A DNA stretch of 64,000 nt, from positions 62,001 to 126,000 of the forward strand of contig NZ_SDPQ02000001.1 in the NCBI RefSeq assembly GCF_004134905.2. The letters run 5' to 3'. The translations under genes and the position numbers were made by a program. Below the pieces are notes generated by a model, which was not told the DNA's origin, did no database searches, and saw only the letters and a list, made by a program, of their open reading frames with translations. Source of the stretch: Aeromicrobium ginsengisoli. Its GTDB lineage: Bacteria; Actinomycetota; Actinomycetes; Propionibacteriales; Nocardioidaceae. Of this stretch, positions 29,063 to 37,336 are shown piece after piece. Within the stretch, counting starts at the first letter, position 1. Each line of letters begins with the position of its first letter.

Positions 29063-29679
29063 TGTTCACCGGACTCATCGAGGAAAAGGGCACGGTCACC
29101 GCGGTCGAGGACCTGGGCGACTCCGTACGCCTGACGGTTCGCGGACCGCTGGTGGTCTCCGACGCCCAGCACGGCGACTCGATCGCGGTCAGCGGCGTGT
29201 GCCTCACCGTCATGGAGCAGGACACCGACTCGTTCGCCGCCGACGTCATGAAGGAGTCGCTCGACAAGACGTCGCTCGGCGACCTGCGGGTCGGCGACGA
29301 GGTCAACCTCGAGCGCGCGACCAGGGCGGGCGCACGACTGGGCGGGCACATCGTGCAGGGTCATGTCGACGGCACCGGGCGGATCCTCGACCGTACGCCC
29401 AGCGAGCACTGGGAGGTCGTCCGCATCGCGGTGCCGGTAGACCTGGCGAAGTATCTCGTCGACAAGGGCTCGGTGACGGTCGACGGCACGTCCCTCACGG
29501 TCGTGGAGGTCGTGGACGCCGACGAACCGTGGTTCTCGGTGTCGCTGATCCCGACGACGCTGGCCGAGACGACGCTCGGCACCAAGGGCCCGGGCGACCG
29601 GGTCAACCTCGAGGTCGACATCCTCGCCAAGTACGTCGAGCGCCTCCTGGGCGCCCGAGCAGAAGGAGCCACAGCATGA
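29062..29679 (+). CDS. ribE: Riboflavin synthase, alpha subunit
   Basis: Dismutates two 6,7-dimethyl-8-ribityllumazine molecules into riboflavin. The 205-residue protein shows the two homologous lumazine-binding halves: [12 protein letters not shown]... [11 protein letters not shown] (1-90) and [15 protein letters not shown]... [10 protein letters not shown] (95-190). Start codon and length match the family. It overlaps ribBA by ATGA. Confidence 0.95.
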   Translation: MFTGLIEEKGTVTAVEDLGDSVRLTVRGPLVVSDAQHGDSIAVSGVCLTVMEQDTDSFAADVMKESLDKTSLGDLRVGDEVNLERATRAGARLGGHIVQGHVDGTGRILDRTPSEHWEVVRIAVPVDLAKYLVDKGSVTVDGTSLTVVEVVDADEPWFSVSLIPTTLAETTLGTKGPGDRVNLEVDILAKYVERLLGARAEGATA

Positions 29680-30908
29680 CTGAGCACGAGAGCGTACGGC
29701 TCGACAGCATCGAGCGGGCGATCGAGGACTTCCGCCAGGGCAAGGCGATCGTGGTCGTCGACGACGAGGACCGCGAGAACGAGGGCGACATCATCTTCTC
29801 GGCGAGCAAGGCGACGCCCGAGCTCATGGCGTTCCTGGTCCGCTACTCCAGCGGTCTCGTGTGCGCGCCGATCACCGGTGAGATCCTCGACCGGCTCGCG
29901 ATCCCGCTGATGACCCCGCACAACCGCGAGAAGATGCGCACGGCCTACACGATCTCGATCGACGCCCGCGACGGCATCACGACCGGCATCTCGGCCGCGG
30001 ACCGCGCGCGCACGTGCCGGGTGCTCGCGGACTCGGCCACCGAGCCGTTCGAGCTCAACCAGCCTGGCCACATCATCCCGCTGCGGGCCAAGCCCGGGGG
30101 AGTGCTGGAGCGCGCCGGCCACACCGAGGCAGCGGTCGACTTCGCCCGCCTGGCCGGGCTGACGCCGGCCGGTGTCATCGGCGAGGTGCTCAACGACGAC
30201 GGCACGCTGATGCGGGCGCCGGAGCTGCGTGAGTTCGCCGACGAGCACGGCATCGCGCTGGTCTCGATCGAGGACCTGCAGGTCTACCGCCGGCTCCACG
30301 AGTCGCAGGTCGAGCGGCTCGCGACGACACGGCTGCCCACGGAGTTCGGCACGTTCACGGCGCACGGCTACCGCGACATGATCGAGGGCTCGGAGCACAT
30401 CGCGCTGGTCTACGGCGATCCCGGCACCGAGGACGTCCTGACCCGCATCCACTCCGAGTGCCTGACCGGCGACGTGTTCGGCTCCCGGCGCTGCGACTGC
30501 GGTCCCCAGCTCGAGCTCTCGATGACCGAGATCACGACGGCCGGCGCGGGCATCGTCGTCTACCTCCGCGGCCATGAGGGGCGCGGCATCGGCCTGCTGC
30601 ACAAGCTGCAGGCGTACGCCCTGCAGGATGCCGGCACCGACACGGTCGACGCCAACCTGCAGCTCGGCTTCGGCGAGGACGAGCGCGACTATGCCGCCGG
30701 CGCACAGATCCTGCGCGACCTGGGCGTCACGTCGGCCCGACTGCTGACCAACAACCCCGACAAGACGATCGCCCTCGAGGCTTACGGGGTCAAGATCAGC
30801 GAGCGGCTGCCGCTGCGCATCGCGCCCAACGAGGACAGCCTGCGCTATCTGCAGACCAAGGCCGACCGCATGGGCCACGACCTTCCCGGACTAGGAGAGC
30901 TTTCATGA
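29676..30908 (+). CDS. ribBA: Bifunctional 3,4-dihydroxy-2-butanone-4-phosphate synthase / GTP cyclohydrolase II
   Basis: Provides both riboflavin precursors. The N-terminal RibB domain (about 1-210) has [16 protein letters not shown], the acidic site, and [25 protein letters not shown]. The C-terminal RibA domain (about 215-410) has [23 protein letters not shown], with the three zinc cysteines, and the GTP-site [22 protein letters not shown]. The 410-residue length fits a fully functional fusion. ATGA overlaps tie it to ribE and ribH. Confidence 0.96.
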   Translation: MTEHESVRLDSIERAIEDFRQGKAIVVVDDEDRENEGDIIFSASKATPELMAFLVRYSSGLVCAPITGEILDRLAIPLMTPHNREKMRTAYTISIDARDGITTGISAADRARTCRVLADSATEPFELNQPGHIIPLRAKPGGVLERAGHTEAAVDFARLAGLTPAGVIGEVLNDDGTLMRAPELREFADEHGIALVSIEDLQVYRRLHESQVERLATTRLPTEFGTFTAHGYRDMIEGSEHIALVYGDPGTEDVLTRIHSECLTGDVFGSRRCDCGPQLELSMTEITTAGAGIVVYLRGHEGRGIGLLHKLQAYALQDAGTDTVDANLQLGFGEDERDYAAGAQILRDLGVTSARLLTNNPDKTIALEAYGVKISERLPLRIAPNEDSLRYLQTKADRMGHDLPGLGELS

Positions 30909-31375
30909 GCGGAGCGGGAGCACCCACGATCTTCGTCGACGGGACCGGCGCGCGCGTCGCGATCGTCGCGTCGCGCTGGCACACCGAGGTCATGGACGGC
31001 CTGATCGCCGGTGCCGAGCGCGCTCTGGCCGATGCCAAGGTCGAGGACGTCACGCTGGTCCGGGCTCCCGGATCGTTCGAGCTGCCGATCCTCTGCCAGG
31101 CGTACGCCCGTGAGGGCTACGACGCGGTCATCGCCCTCGGCGTGATCATCCGCGGTGGCACCCCGCACTTCGAGTACGTCTCGGCGGCGGCGACCGACGG
31201 CCTCAATCGCGTCGCGCTGGACACCGGAGTCCCGATCGGCTTCGGGTTGTTGACGTGCGACGACGAGGCGCAGGCGCTCGACCGCGCGGGCCTGCCCGAC
31301 AGCCACGAGGACAAGGGCCGCGAGGCTGTCGAGGCCGCGCTGTCCGCGTGGAACGTCCTGCGCACGCTCGGCTGA
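30905..31375 (+). CDS. ribH: 6,7-Dimethyl-8-ribityllumazine synthase
   Basis: Condenses the RibBA and RibD products; normally assembles into a hollow capsid-like or pentameric complex. The 156-residue protein has [13 protein letters not shown], the APGSFELP loop, the active-site segment [14 protein letters not shown] and [13 protein letters not shown]. It is the last gene of the FMN-riboswitch operon and overlaps ribBA by ATGA. Confidence 0.96.
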   Translation: MSGAGAPTIFVDGTGARVAIVASRWHTEVMDGLIAGAERALADAKVEDVTLVRAPGSFELPILCQAYAREGYDAVIALGVIIRGGTPHFEYVSAAATDGLNRVALDTGVPIGFGLLTCDDEAQALDRAGLPDSHEDKGREAVEAALSAWNVLRTLG

Positions 31376-31415
31376 CGACGAGCGGGCGCAGGACGATCCG
31401 CGTGGTTGGGGGCGA

Positions 31416-31648
31416 TCAGGCGCGTACTCGGTCGTAGGCCAGGGACAGGACGCCGTCGCCGTTGGCGGTGTTGGCCAGGACCCATGCGCCTGCACGGGCA
31501 GCCCTTCGTCGAAGAGGCGTGCTCCGTAGCCCCGGTCGCGCGGGTCGGCGTCAGCCTGGTCGGCGACGGCCGGCCAGAACCCCATGAAGCCCTCGGCGTT
31601 GTTGCGGCCGAGCAGGGCCGTCGTCGCCGGCTCCCAGAGACCGGTCAC
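31416..31648 (-). pseudogene. Frameshifted remnant of a small unknown gene
   Basis: On the minus strand a G/C-biased reading frame ([29 protein letters not shown]... GARLFDEGLPVQA) runs from a possible GTG at 31648. At about 31486-31494 it must shift by one base to continue as AWVLANTANGDGVLSLAYDRVRA and end at the TGA at 31416-31418. Both segments have coding-like third positions, so one missing base is the simplest explanation. A sequencing error is possible. I do not recognise the protein. The rest of 31376-31761 (386 bases) holds only the hisE promoter and a lower-GC stretch. Confidence 0.45.
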
Positions 31649-31747
31649 GTGGTCGCGTGCGATTCCTGTCAAGGAATATGACGATGTTTCTGAATCCGAG
31701 CCTGTCTCGCTCGTGGTCCTGCGAACCATGCGCTGGGGGACCGCCGA

Positions 31748-31753
31748 TAGACT
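31748..31753 (+). promoter_or_regulatory. Leaderless promoter -10 for hisE
   Basis: TAGACT ends 8 bases before the hisE ATG (31762), with no RBS between them. Confidence 0.55.
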
Positions 31754-31761
31754 GCTCCGCG

Positions 31762-32025
31762 ATGAAGACCTTCGATGAACTCTTCGCCGAGCTGTCCGAC
31801 AAGGCAGCCAACCGCCCTGAGGGCTCGCGCACCGTCGCCGAGCTCGATGCCGGCGTGCACGCGATCGGCAAGAAGCTCGTCGAGGAAGCGGCCGAGTCGT
31901 GGATGGCGGCGGAGCACGAAGGCGCCGAGCGCGCCGCCGAGGAGCTCAGCCAGCTGCTCTACCACGCCCAGGTCATGATGATCGCCCGCGGCATCACGCT
32001 CGACGACGTCTACGCGCATCTGTGA
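31762..32025 (+). CDS. hisE: Phosphoribosyl-ATP pyrophosphatase
   Basis: Step 2 of histidine synthesis, hydrolysing PR-ATP to PR-AMP. The 87-residue all-helical protein has [18 protein letters not shown] and [20 protein letters not shown], the family's metal-binding acidic clusters. It is the monofunctional form and is paired with hisG, the usual actinobacterial hisE-hisG locus. The other his genes are not in the window. Confidence 0.93.
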   Translation: MKTFDELFAELSDKAANRPEGSRTVAELDAGVHAIGKKLVEEAAESWMAAEHEGAERAAEELSQLLYHAQVMMIARGITLDDVYAHL

Positions 32026-32093
32026 CGGATCGGCCCTTCGGCGCCGTTCCGTGCCTTCGAGTCCCGTCACAGAACTCCTGAGAAGAGAAGTCC

Positions 32094-32939
32094 ATGCTCA
32101 AGATCGCCGTACCCAACAAGGGCGCCCTCGCCGAGTCCGCCGCACAGATGCTGACCGAGGCCGGCTACCACCAACGCCGCAACACCAAGGATCTCGTCAC
32201 GCTCGACCCTGACAACGACGTCGAGTTCTTCTACCTCCGTCCCCGCGACATCGCGATCTACGTGGGGGAGGGCACGCTCGACGTCGGCATCACCGGCCGC
32301 GACCTGCTGCTCGACTCCGGCGCCAAGGCCGCGGAGAACATCTCGCTCGGCTTCGGCGCCTCGACGTTCCGCTTCGCCGCGCCGATCGGTGCGATGTCGT
32401 CGATCGCCGACCTCGCGGGGTCGCGGATCGCGACGTCCTACCCGGGCATCGTGCAGCCCTACCTCGCGGAGCGTGGCATCAGTGCTGATGTCGTACGCCT
32501 CGACGGCGCTGTCGAGTCGTCCGTACGCCTTGGAGTCGCTGACGCGATCGCCGACGTCGTCGAGACCGGCAGCACGCTGAAGCAGGCCGACCTCGAGGTG
32601 TTCGGCGAGCCGATCCTGTCCTCCGAGGCGGTGCTGATCACTCGCCGCGATGCCCCGGAGCCCGAGGGATTCGCGGTCTTCAAGCGCCGCATCGACAGCG
32701 TCCTGGTCGCGCGGACGTACATCATGATGGATTACGACATCCGGGTCGACCAGGTCGAGCGGGCCGTCGAACTGACCCCCGGCATCGAGTCGCCGACCGT
32801 CTCGCCGCTTCATCGTGAAGGGTGGGTCGCCGTGCGCTCGATGGTGCCGCGCGACGCCGCCCAGAAGGTCATGGACTCGCTCTTCGAGATCGGCGCCCGA
32901 GGCATCCTCGTGACGGACATCCTGGCGTGCCGGATCTGA
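32094..32939 (+). CDS. hisG: ATP phosphoribosyltransferase (long form)
   Basis: First, feedback-inhibited step of histidine synthesis. The 281-residue product is the long HisG-L form: catalytic domains (about 1-205, with AVPNKGALAESAAQMLTEAGY and the PRPP motif DAIADVVETGSTLKQADLE) plus the C-terminal ACT-like regulatory domain (from about 210, TPGIESPTVSPLHREGWVAVRSMV) that binds histidine. No hisZ is needed. GAGAAGAGAAG before the ATG is a modest RBS. Confidence 0.95.
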   Translation: MLKIAVPNKGALAESAAQMLTEAGYHQRRNTKDLVTLDPDNDVEFFYLRPRDIAIYVGEGTLDVGITGRDLLLDSGAKAAENISLGFGASTFRFAAPIGAMSSIADLAGSRIATSYPGIVQPYLAERGISADVVRLDGAVESSVRLGVADAIADVVETGSTLKQADLEVFGEPILSSEAVLITRRDAPEPEGFAVFKRRIDSVLVARTYIMMDYDIRVDQVERAVELTPGIESPTVSPLHREGWVAVRSMVPRDAAQKVMDSLFEIGARGILVTDILACRI

Positions 32940-33343
32940 GGACGTTCCGCCCCGGCGGAGCCCGCGTCGTCGCTTACGCCGTTGGCGTCATCATGCTGGT
33001 CATCACCGTGGTGATCGGCTTGGCGCTGCCGGACGACATCTCGTTCACGGTCGCCGAGGACATCACGCTGTGGCTCATCATCATCGCCGTGCTGGTGTTC
33101 CTGCACGGCATCGGCCGCAGCTTCGTGCGCGCTGATGACGACGGCGTCGAGGTGCTCAACGGCTACCGGCACCACCGCATCCCGTGGTCGGACATCCAGG
33201 GCTTTGCGATGGGCAGCGGCGCTCCGTGGCCGACGCTGGTCACGAACGACGACGAGCGGGTCATGCTGTTCGCCATCCAAGGCTCCGACGGCGGGTACGC
33301 GCGCGAGGCCGTCGCCTACCTGCGCAGCCGGGTGCCGTCATGA
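32927..33343 (+). CDS. PH-domain-like membrane protein
   Basis: A 138-residue protein from GTG 32927, which overlaps the hisG stop by 13 bases. Two membrane spans (VVAYAVGVIMLVITVVIGLAL and LWLIIIAVLVFLHGIG) are followed by a small bacterial PH-like fold (DDDGVEVLNGYRHHRIPWSDIQGFAM), ending with a C-terminal helix. Such proteins next to hisG are common in actinobacteria, but the function is unknown. Its stop lies in an ATGA that starts the 9-codon relay D. Confidence 0.75.
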   Translation: MPDLRTFRPGGARVVAYAVGVIMLVITVVIGLALPDDISFTVAEDITLWLIIIAVLVFLHGIGRSFVRADDDGVEVLNGYRHHRIPWSDIQGFAMGSGAPWPTLVTNDDERVMLFAIQGSDGGYAREAVAYLRSRVPS

Positions 33344-33369
33344 CCGAGCGAAGCGAGGCCATCGCATGA
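33340..33369 (+). repeat. Short ATGA-relay D (9-codon ORF) before the SseB gene
   Basis: ATGACCGAGCGAAGCGAGG starts in the upstream gene's stop (ATGA, 33340) and the 9-codon ORF (MTERSEAIA) ends in the ATGA of the SseB gene (33366), 26 bp later. It has the same opening as relay C at 23560. The motif GACCGAGCGAAGCGAGG is, from memory, a frequent intergenic repeat in actinobacterial genomes. Confidence 0.55.
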
Positions 33370-33824
33370 CACATGACCGAACGCTCGCGAGTCCGCAGTT
33401 CCCCGGTGACGACGGATCGGTGGATCCGGCCCTGGCTGAGGCGTTCGGCGACGACGTGGCAGTGCTCGCCGCGCTGGCCGACGCCCGGGTGTTCGTCCCG
33501 ATCATCGCGTTGCTCGGCGAGGTGCCGGCCGAGGGCGACAAGAACGCCGACATGGCTGCGGTCCTGATGACCGGCGCCGACGGCCGGCAGGCGCTGCTGG
33601 CGTTCAGCAGCATCGCGTCGATGGCCGTCTGGGACGCACAGGCCCGCCCGGTGCCGATCCTGGGCCGCGACGCCGCCCGGGCGACGCTCGACGAGGGCGC
33701 GGCGGCGATCCTGCTCGACCTCGGCAGCCCGACGTTCACGGTCGTCGAGACCGACGACGTCGGACACCTCGCTGCGGGCCACCGACTCGTCCAAAGCGCG
33801 GCCGGGCCCGCCTGGCTCGCTTGA
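33366..33824 (+). CDS. SseB N-terminal-domain protein
   Basis: A 152-residue cytosolic protein. The SseB N-terminal fold spans most of it: DPALAEAFGDDVAVLAALADARVFVPIIALLG, DMAAVLMTGADGRQALLAFSSIASMAVWDAQARPVPI and a C-terminal ILLDLGSPTFTVVETDDV. The type III secretion link of the name-giving Salmonella protein does not apply; in actinobacteria this domain is a common partner of the infC region with unknown function. ATG 33366 is chosen because it overlaps the relay stop. Confidence 0.75.
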   Translation: MTHDRTLASPQFPGDDGSVDPALAEAFGDDVAVLAALADARVFVPIIALLGEVPAEGDKNADMAAVLMTGADGRQALLAFSSIASMAVWDAQARPVPILGRDAARATLDEGAAAILLDLGSPTFTVVETDDVGHLAAGHRLVQSAAGPAWLA

Positions 33825-33832
33825 CGCGAAGG

Positions 33833-34837
33833 TCAGCCGGCGGCGATCGAGCGTACGGCTGACAGCGGCACCGTGATGTGGACGTTGCCGTCGTGCCGCT
33901 CGACCCGGGCGACGAACCCGGCGTTGCCGACCGTCCGGAGCAGCTTGTCGTTGGAACCCTCGGTGATGAACGTCAGACGGGGAGCGCCGTGCGACTTGGC
34001 CCGGCCGGCGGCCTGCTTGACCAGCATCGTGCCGAGGCCCTGGCCCTGCCACGCGTCCTCGACGAGGAGCTGGAACGTCCAGACGGTGTCGAGCGCCTCG
34101 AGCACGCCGTGGCCGACGACATCGAGGCCGACCTGCACGACCAGCGCGACACCGGACTCGGGCGACACGAGACGACGCGCCATCCGCGTCGTCATCGGCA
34201 TGCGCAGCGGCACCTGGTAGCGGTTGTAGAGCGTCTCGACGCTGCATCGAGCGTGCAGGGCGGCGACCGCCTCGATGTCGGCGAGCGTCGCCTCGCGCAC
34301 CATCGGCACCTGCTGGCGCGGCGAGGGGGAGATCAGCGGCGTCTCGTAGCCAGCATCGCTCACGAGTGACAGCAGAGCCTGGGCGCGGGCCCGCTCGACC
34401 GAGGTGAACGGGATCGCGCGGCTGATGCGCAGCACCGATCCGTTGCGGCGGGTCAGGTCGAGCACGTCGTGGCCGCGATAGTCGGCGACGTCCGGCGGCT
34501 CAGTCTCGAGCAGCTCCCGCAGGACTTCCTCGGCGTCGCGGCCTTCCTCGAGGACCTCGTGCACGCCCCGGAGGTAGCGCGTCGGTGCGTCGATCAGCGA
34601 GTCGTCGCTGACCCGTGTGGCGGAGACCTGTGCGCCGCCGGCCTCCTCGAACAGCTCGGCGAGCTGGACGTCGCCCCAGCCTTCGGGCGCGCTGACGATG
34701 AACTCGTCGGTGACGCGCGGGCTCGTGGGGAAGACCTGCATGCCGAGAATGTTGACCCCGGAGCGTCCGCACGCCAGAGCGATCTCGGCCAGGATCCCCG
34801 GCCGGTCGGCGAGTGTCGTGCGGATGCGCCAGAGCAT
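33833..34837 (-). CDS. ACT-domain GNAT acetyltransferase
   Basis: A 334-residue fusion. The N-terminal ACT domain (about 1-85) reads [36 protein letters not shown], a typical amino-acid-binding module. The C-terminal GNAT domain (about 180-325) has [50 protein letters not shown] (acetyl-CoA pyrophosphate loop QGQGLG) and [11 protein letters not shown]. Related actinobacterial proteins acetylate lysines of metabolic enzymes under amino-acid control; that this one does so is an inference. A longer reading to 34957 is rejected because homology starts at MLWRIR. It is divergent from infC. Confidence 0.85.
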   Translation of the reverse strand: MLWRIRTTLADRPGILAEIALACGRSGVNILGMQVFPTSPRVTDEFIVSAPEGWGDVQLAELFEEAGGAQVSATRVSDDSLIDAPTRYLRGVHEVLEEGRDAEEVLRELLETEPPDVADYRGHDVLDLTRRNGSVLRISRAIPFTSVERARAQALLSLVSDAGYETPLISPSPRQQVPMVREATLADIEAVAALHARCSVETLYNRYQVPLRMPMTTRMARRLVSPESGVALVVQVGLDVVGHGVLEALDTVWTFQLLVEDAWQGQGLGTMLVKQAAGRAKSHGAPRLTFITEGSNDKLLRTVGNAGFVARVERHDGNVHITVPLSAVRSIAAG

Positions 34838-34904
34838 GGTGTCAGCCTGACCCACCAAGTTTTCCACACCGGGTCGCCCATGTTTCGGCGAGGGAAAGTC
34901 CGGG

Positions 34905-34933
34905 TTTGGTGGATAAACGACTGCGCTGATAAC
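34905..34933 (+). promoter_or_regulatory. Candidate infC promoter
   Basis: TTTGGT (34905-34910) and GATAAC (34928-34933) are separated by 17 bases. The transcript would begin near 34940 and carry a leader of about 175 bases before infC. Confidence 0.4.
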
Positions 34934-34939
34934 CTTGAA

Positions 34940-35116
34940 GGCGAAGTGGAGGTCCACCTCCCACCTGCTTGGTCCTTGACCTTGGGGTTACGCCGGTTCA
35001 TCGAGCATCAACGAACTGGCCGACGGCGTCATTCCTGCGGGAATACGCCACTGGTGGCTTCCGTTTTGTACGGGGGCCATTTTTTCTTGGCCTCCCACAC
35101 GATCTCAGGAGGATCC
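34940..35116 (+). promoter_or_regulatory. Long structured leader of the infC-rpmI-rplT operon
   Basis: Within this gene-free stretch GTGGAGGT and ACCTCCCAC (34946-34965 region) can pair. Further on, GGGGGCCA (35075-35082) and TGGCCTCC (35090-35098) form a hairpin around a run of six T. Repression by IF3 or L20 through such leaders is known in other bacteria; whether this RNA works that way is unproven. AGGAGG (35107-35112) is the infC RBS. Confidence 0.45.
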
Positions 35117-35806
35117 ATCACCACAGAGCTGCGCGTCAACGACCGAATCCGCGTTCCCGAAGTACGCCTCGTCGGTCCTGGCGGTGAACAGGTGGGCATC
35201 GTCCGTATTGAGGATGCCCTGCGACTGGCAGCGGAAGCTGATCTCGATCTTGTCGAGGTGGCTCCGACCGCTCGCCCGCCCGTCTGCCGTCTCATGGACT
35301 ACGGCAAGTTCAAGTACGAGACCGCACAGAAGGCACGCGAGTCACGCCGCAACCAGACCAACACCATCATCAAAGAGATGAAGTTGCGTCCGAAGATCGA
35401 CCAGCACGACTACGACACCAAAAAGGGTCACGTCGTCCGATTCCTCAAGGCTGGCGACAAGGTCAAGATCACCATCATGTTCCGCGGACGCGAGCAGCAC
35501 CGACCCGAGCTGGGCTACCGGCTGCTGCAGCGCCTCGCCGCTGACGTCGAGGACCTCGGTTTCATCGAGTCCAACGCCCGTCAGGACGGCCGCAACATGA
35601 CGATGGTGCTCGGCCCGCACAAGAAGAAGTCCGAAGCCCAGGCCGAGGTCAAGGCCGAGAAGGTCAAGACCACGGCAGCCAAGGCCGCCGAGAAGGATGC
35701 CGAAGCCGCCGAGGTCAAGGCACACCGCGAAGCCGCCCAGAAGACTGCAACACCCAAGAAGCCACGTCGGCGTTCTGAGAACCTCGACCCAGACATGGAG
35801 GCATAA
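35117..35806 (+). CDS. infC: Translation initiation factor IF-3 (ATC start codon)
   Basis: Binds the 30S subunit, blocks 50S joining and checks the start codon. The 229-residue product has the N-terminal domain [27 protein letters not shown] and the C-terminal RNA-binding domain with [17 protein letters not shown] and MFRGREQ, then a Lys/Ala/Glu-rich tail. No ATG, GTG or TTG lies near the homology start. The codon after AGGAGG is ATC (35117), matching the rare ATH start used for IF3 autoregulation. Spacing from AGGAGG to ATC is only 4 bases. The unusual start means automatic gene calls will mis-start this gene. Confidence 0.92.
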   Translation: MTTELRVNDRIRVPEVRLVGPGGEQVGIVRIEDALRLAAEADLDLVEVAPTARPPVCRLMDYGKFKYETAQKARESRRNQTNTIIKEMKLRPKIDQHDYDTKKGHVVRFLKAGDKVKITIMFRGREQHRPELGYRLLQRLAADVEDLGFIESNARQDGRNMTMVLGPHKKKSEAQAEVKAEKVKTTAAKAAEKDAEAAEVKAHREAAQKTATPKKPRRRSENLDPDMEA

Positions 35807-36001
35807 ATGCCGAAGTTCAAGCCCCACTCGGGGATGAAGAAGCGCGTCAAGGTCACGGGCAGCGGCAAGCTGCGCCGCGAGCAGACCAACCGCCGCCACC
35901 TGCTCGAGGTCAAGTCCTCCTCGCGCAAGCGCCGTCTCGAAGGTTCGACCGACGTCGCCAAGGCTGACGTCAAGCGCGTGAAGAAGATGCTCGGTCTCTG
36001 A
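35807..36001 (+). CDS. rpmI: 50S ribosomal protein L35
   Basis: A 64-residue basic protein, [31 protein letters not shown]..., full family length. The ATG directly follows the infC stop (TAA ATG). Order infC-rpmI-rplT is universal. Confidence 0.97.
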   Translation: MPKFKPHSGMKKRVKVTGSGKLRREQTNRRHLLEVKSSSRKRRLEGSTDVAKADVKRVKKMLGL

Positions 36002-36043
36002 CCGCGCCCCCCGACATACCGAAATACTTGAAGGAGAACTGAG

Positions 36044-36436
36044 ATGGCACGCGTCAAGCGCTCTGTCAATGCACAGAAGAAGCGCCGCCAGACACTGGAG
36101 CGCGCTGCGGGCTACCGCGGTCAGCGTTCGCGGCTCTACCGCAAGGCCAAGGAGCAGGTCACCCACTCGCTGGTCTACAGCTACCGTGACCGCAAGGCCA
36201 AGAAGGGCGACTTCCGTCGTCTCTGGATCCAGCGCATCAACGCTGCCGTCCGCGCCGAAGGCATGACCTACAACCGTTTCATCCAGGGCCTCAAGGCCGC
36301 GGGTGTCGAGGTCGACCGCAAGATCCTCGCCGAGCTCGCGGTTCACGAGCCGGCGGCGTTCTCCGCGCTCGTCCAGACCGCGAAGGACAACCTTCCGGCT
36401 GACGTCAACGCACCCAAGGACGGCGCCGCGGCCTGA
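36044..36436 (+). CDS. rplT: 50S ribosomal protein L20
   Basis: A 130-residue primary 23S rRNA-binding protein needed early in 50S assembly. Conserved [38 protein letters not shown], then [36 protein letters not shown] Shine-Dalgarno precedes the ATG. In several bacteria L20 represses its own operon through the leader RNA, which fits the long leader before infC here. Confidence 0.97.
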   Translation: MARVKRSVNAQKKRRQTLERAAGYRGQRSRLYRKAKEQVTHSLVYSYRDRKAKKGDFRRLWIQRINAAVRAEGMTYNRFIQGLKAAGVEVDRKILAELAVHEPAAFSALVQTAKDNLPADVNAPKDGAAA

Positions 36437-36464
36437 CCGCGACACCGCCCGAGCTGAAATTCAC

Positions 36465-37280
36465 GTGGTGGCGAGTACGCCCGGTGAGCTCACCGTCCGC
36501 TCAGGACGGGTGAAGCACACCCGGCGGCTCGCCACTCGTGCGTTCCGGGCCGAGACCGGCGAGTTCCTCGCCGAAGGCCCCCAGGCCGTACGCGAGGCGC
36601 TCACCGTGCCGGACGCGACCGTCGAGGTCTTCGCGACCGCGACGGGCACCGCGCAGCACACCGATCTCGTCGATGCGGCCGAAGCCCTGGACGTGCCCTG
36701 GCACGTCGTGACCGACGACGTCGTCGAGTCGATCGCCGACACCGTGCAGCCGCAAGGTGTGGTCGCGCGATGCCGGATCCCGGCGGCGTCGCTCGACTCC
36801 CTGCTGGCGACGGATCCGACCTTTCTCGTGGTCTGCGCCGACATCCGCGATCCCGGCAACGCCGGCGCGGTCATCCGGTGCGCCGACGCGGCGGGTGCGC
36901 AGGGCGTGGTGTTCGTCGGCGACAGCGTCGACCCCTACAACCCCAAGTCCGTACGCGCGACAGTCGGCAGCGTCTTCCACCTTCCCGTCGTGACGGAGCG
37001 CGATGTCGCCGCCACGCTCGCGCGCCTCCAGGGTCTTGGTCTGCAGGTGCTCGCGGCTGACGGCGGGGGAGACGTGAGCCTGTTCGCCGACGACCTCGAC
37101 CTCGCGCAGCCGACGGCGTGGCTCATGGGCAACGAGGCGTGGGGTCTGCCGGCTGCCACCCGCTCGCTCGCCGACCGGGTCGTCTCGGTGCCGATCTACG
37201 GTCGTGCCGAGAGCCTCAACCTCGCCACGGCGGCCGCCGTGTGCCTCTACGCGTCGGCCCGCGCCCGTTCGACTGGGTGA
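36465..37280 (+). CDS. TrmH/SpoU-family rRNA 2'-O-methyltransferase
   Basis: A SPOUT-fold (trefoil knot) SAM methyltransferase of 271 residues. The N-terminal substrate-binding domain (1-105, VKHTRRLATRAFRAETGEFLAEGPQAVREAL) is followed by the catalytic domain with motif 1 CADIRDPGNAGAVIRCADAAG, motif 2 TAWLMGNEAWGLP and motif 3 VSVPIYGRAESLNLATAAAVCLY. Its place right after rplT is conserved and points to a 23S rRNA ribose target (TsnR-like), but the exact nucleotide cannot be read off. GTG 36465 is the first start after the rplT stop, and GTG 36468 is equally possible. Confidence 0.88.
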   Translation: MVASTPGELTVRSGRVKHTRRLATRAFRAETGEFLAEGPQAVREALTVPDATVEVFATATGTAQHTDLVDAAEALDVPWHVVTDDVVESIADTVQPQGVVARCRIPAASLDSLLATDPTFLVVCADIRDPGNAGAVIRCADAAGAQGVVFVGDSVDPYNPKSVRATVGSVFHLPVVTERDVAATLARLQGLGLQVLAADGGGDVSLFADDLDLAQPTAWLMGNEAWGLPAATRSLADRVVSVPIYGRAESLNLATAAAVCLYASARARSTG

Positions 37281-37322
37281 AGATGTGACGGGGTTGGGTC
37301 GTCCGAAATGGTCCGTTGGTAC

Positions 37323-37328
37323 TACATT
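37323..37328 (+). promoter_or_regulatory. Leaderless promoter -10 for the PAS kinase
   Basis: TACATT ends 8 bases before ATG 37337. TTGGGT at 37294-37299 is a possible -35, but its spacing of 23 is too long, so only the -10 is claimed. Confidence 0.45.
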
Positions 37329-37336
37329 CAGGGCTC

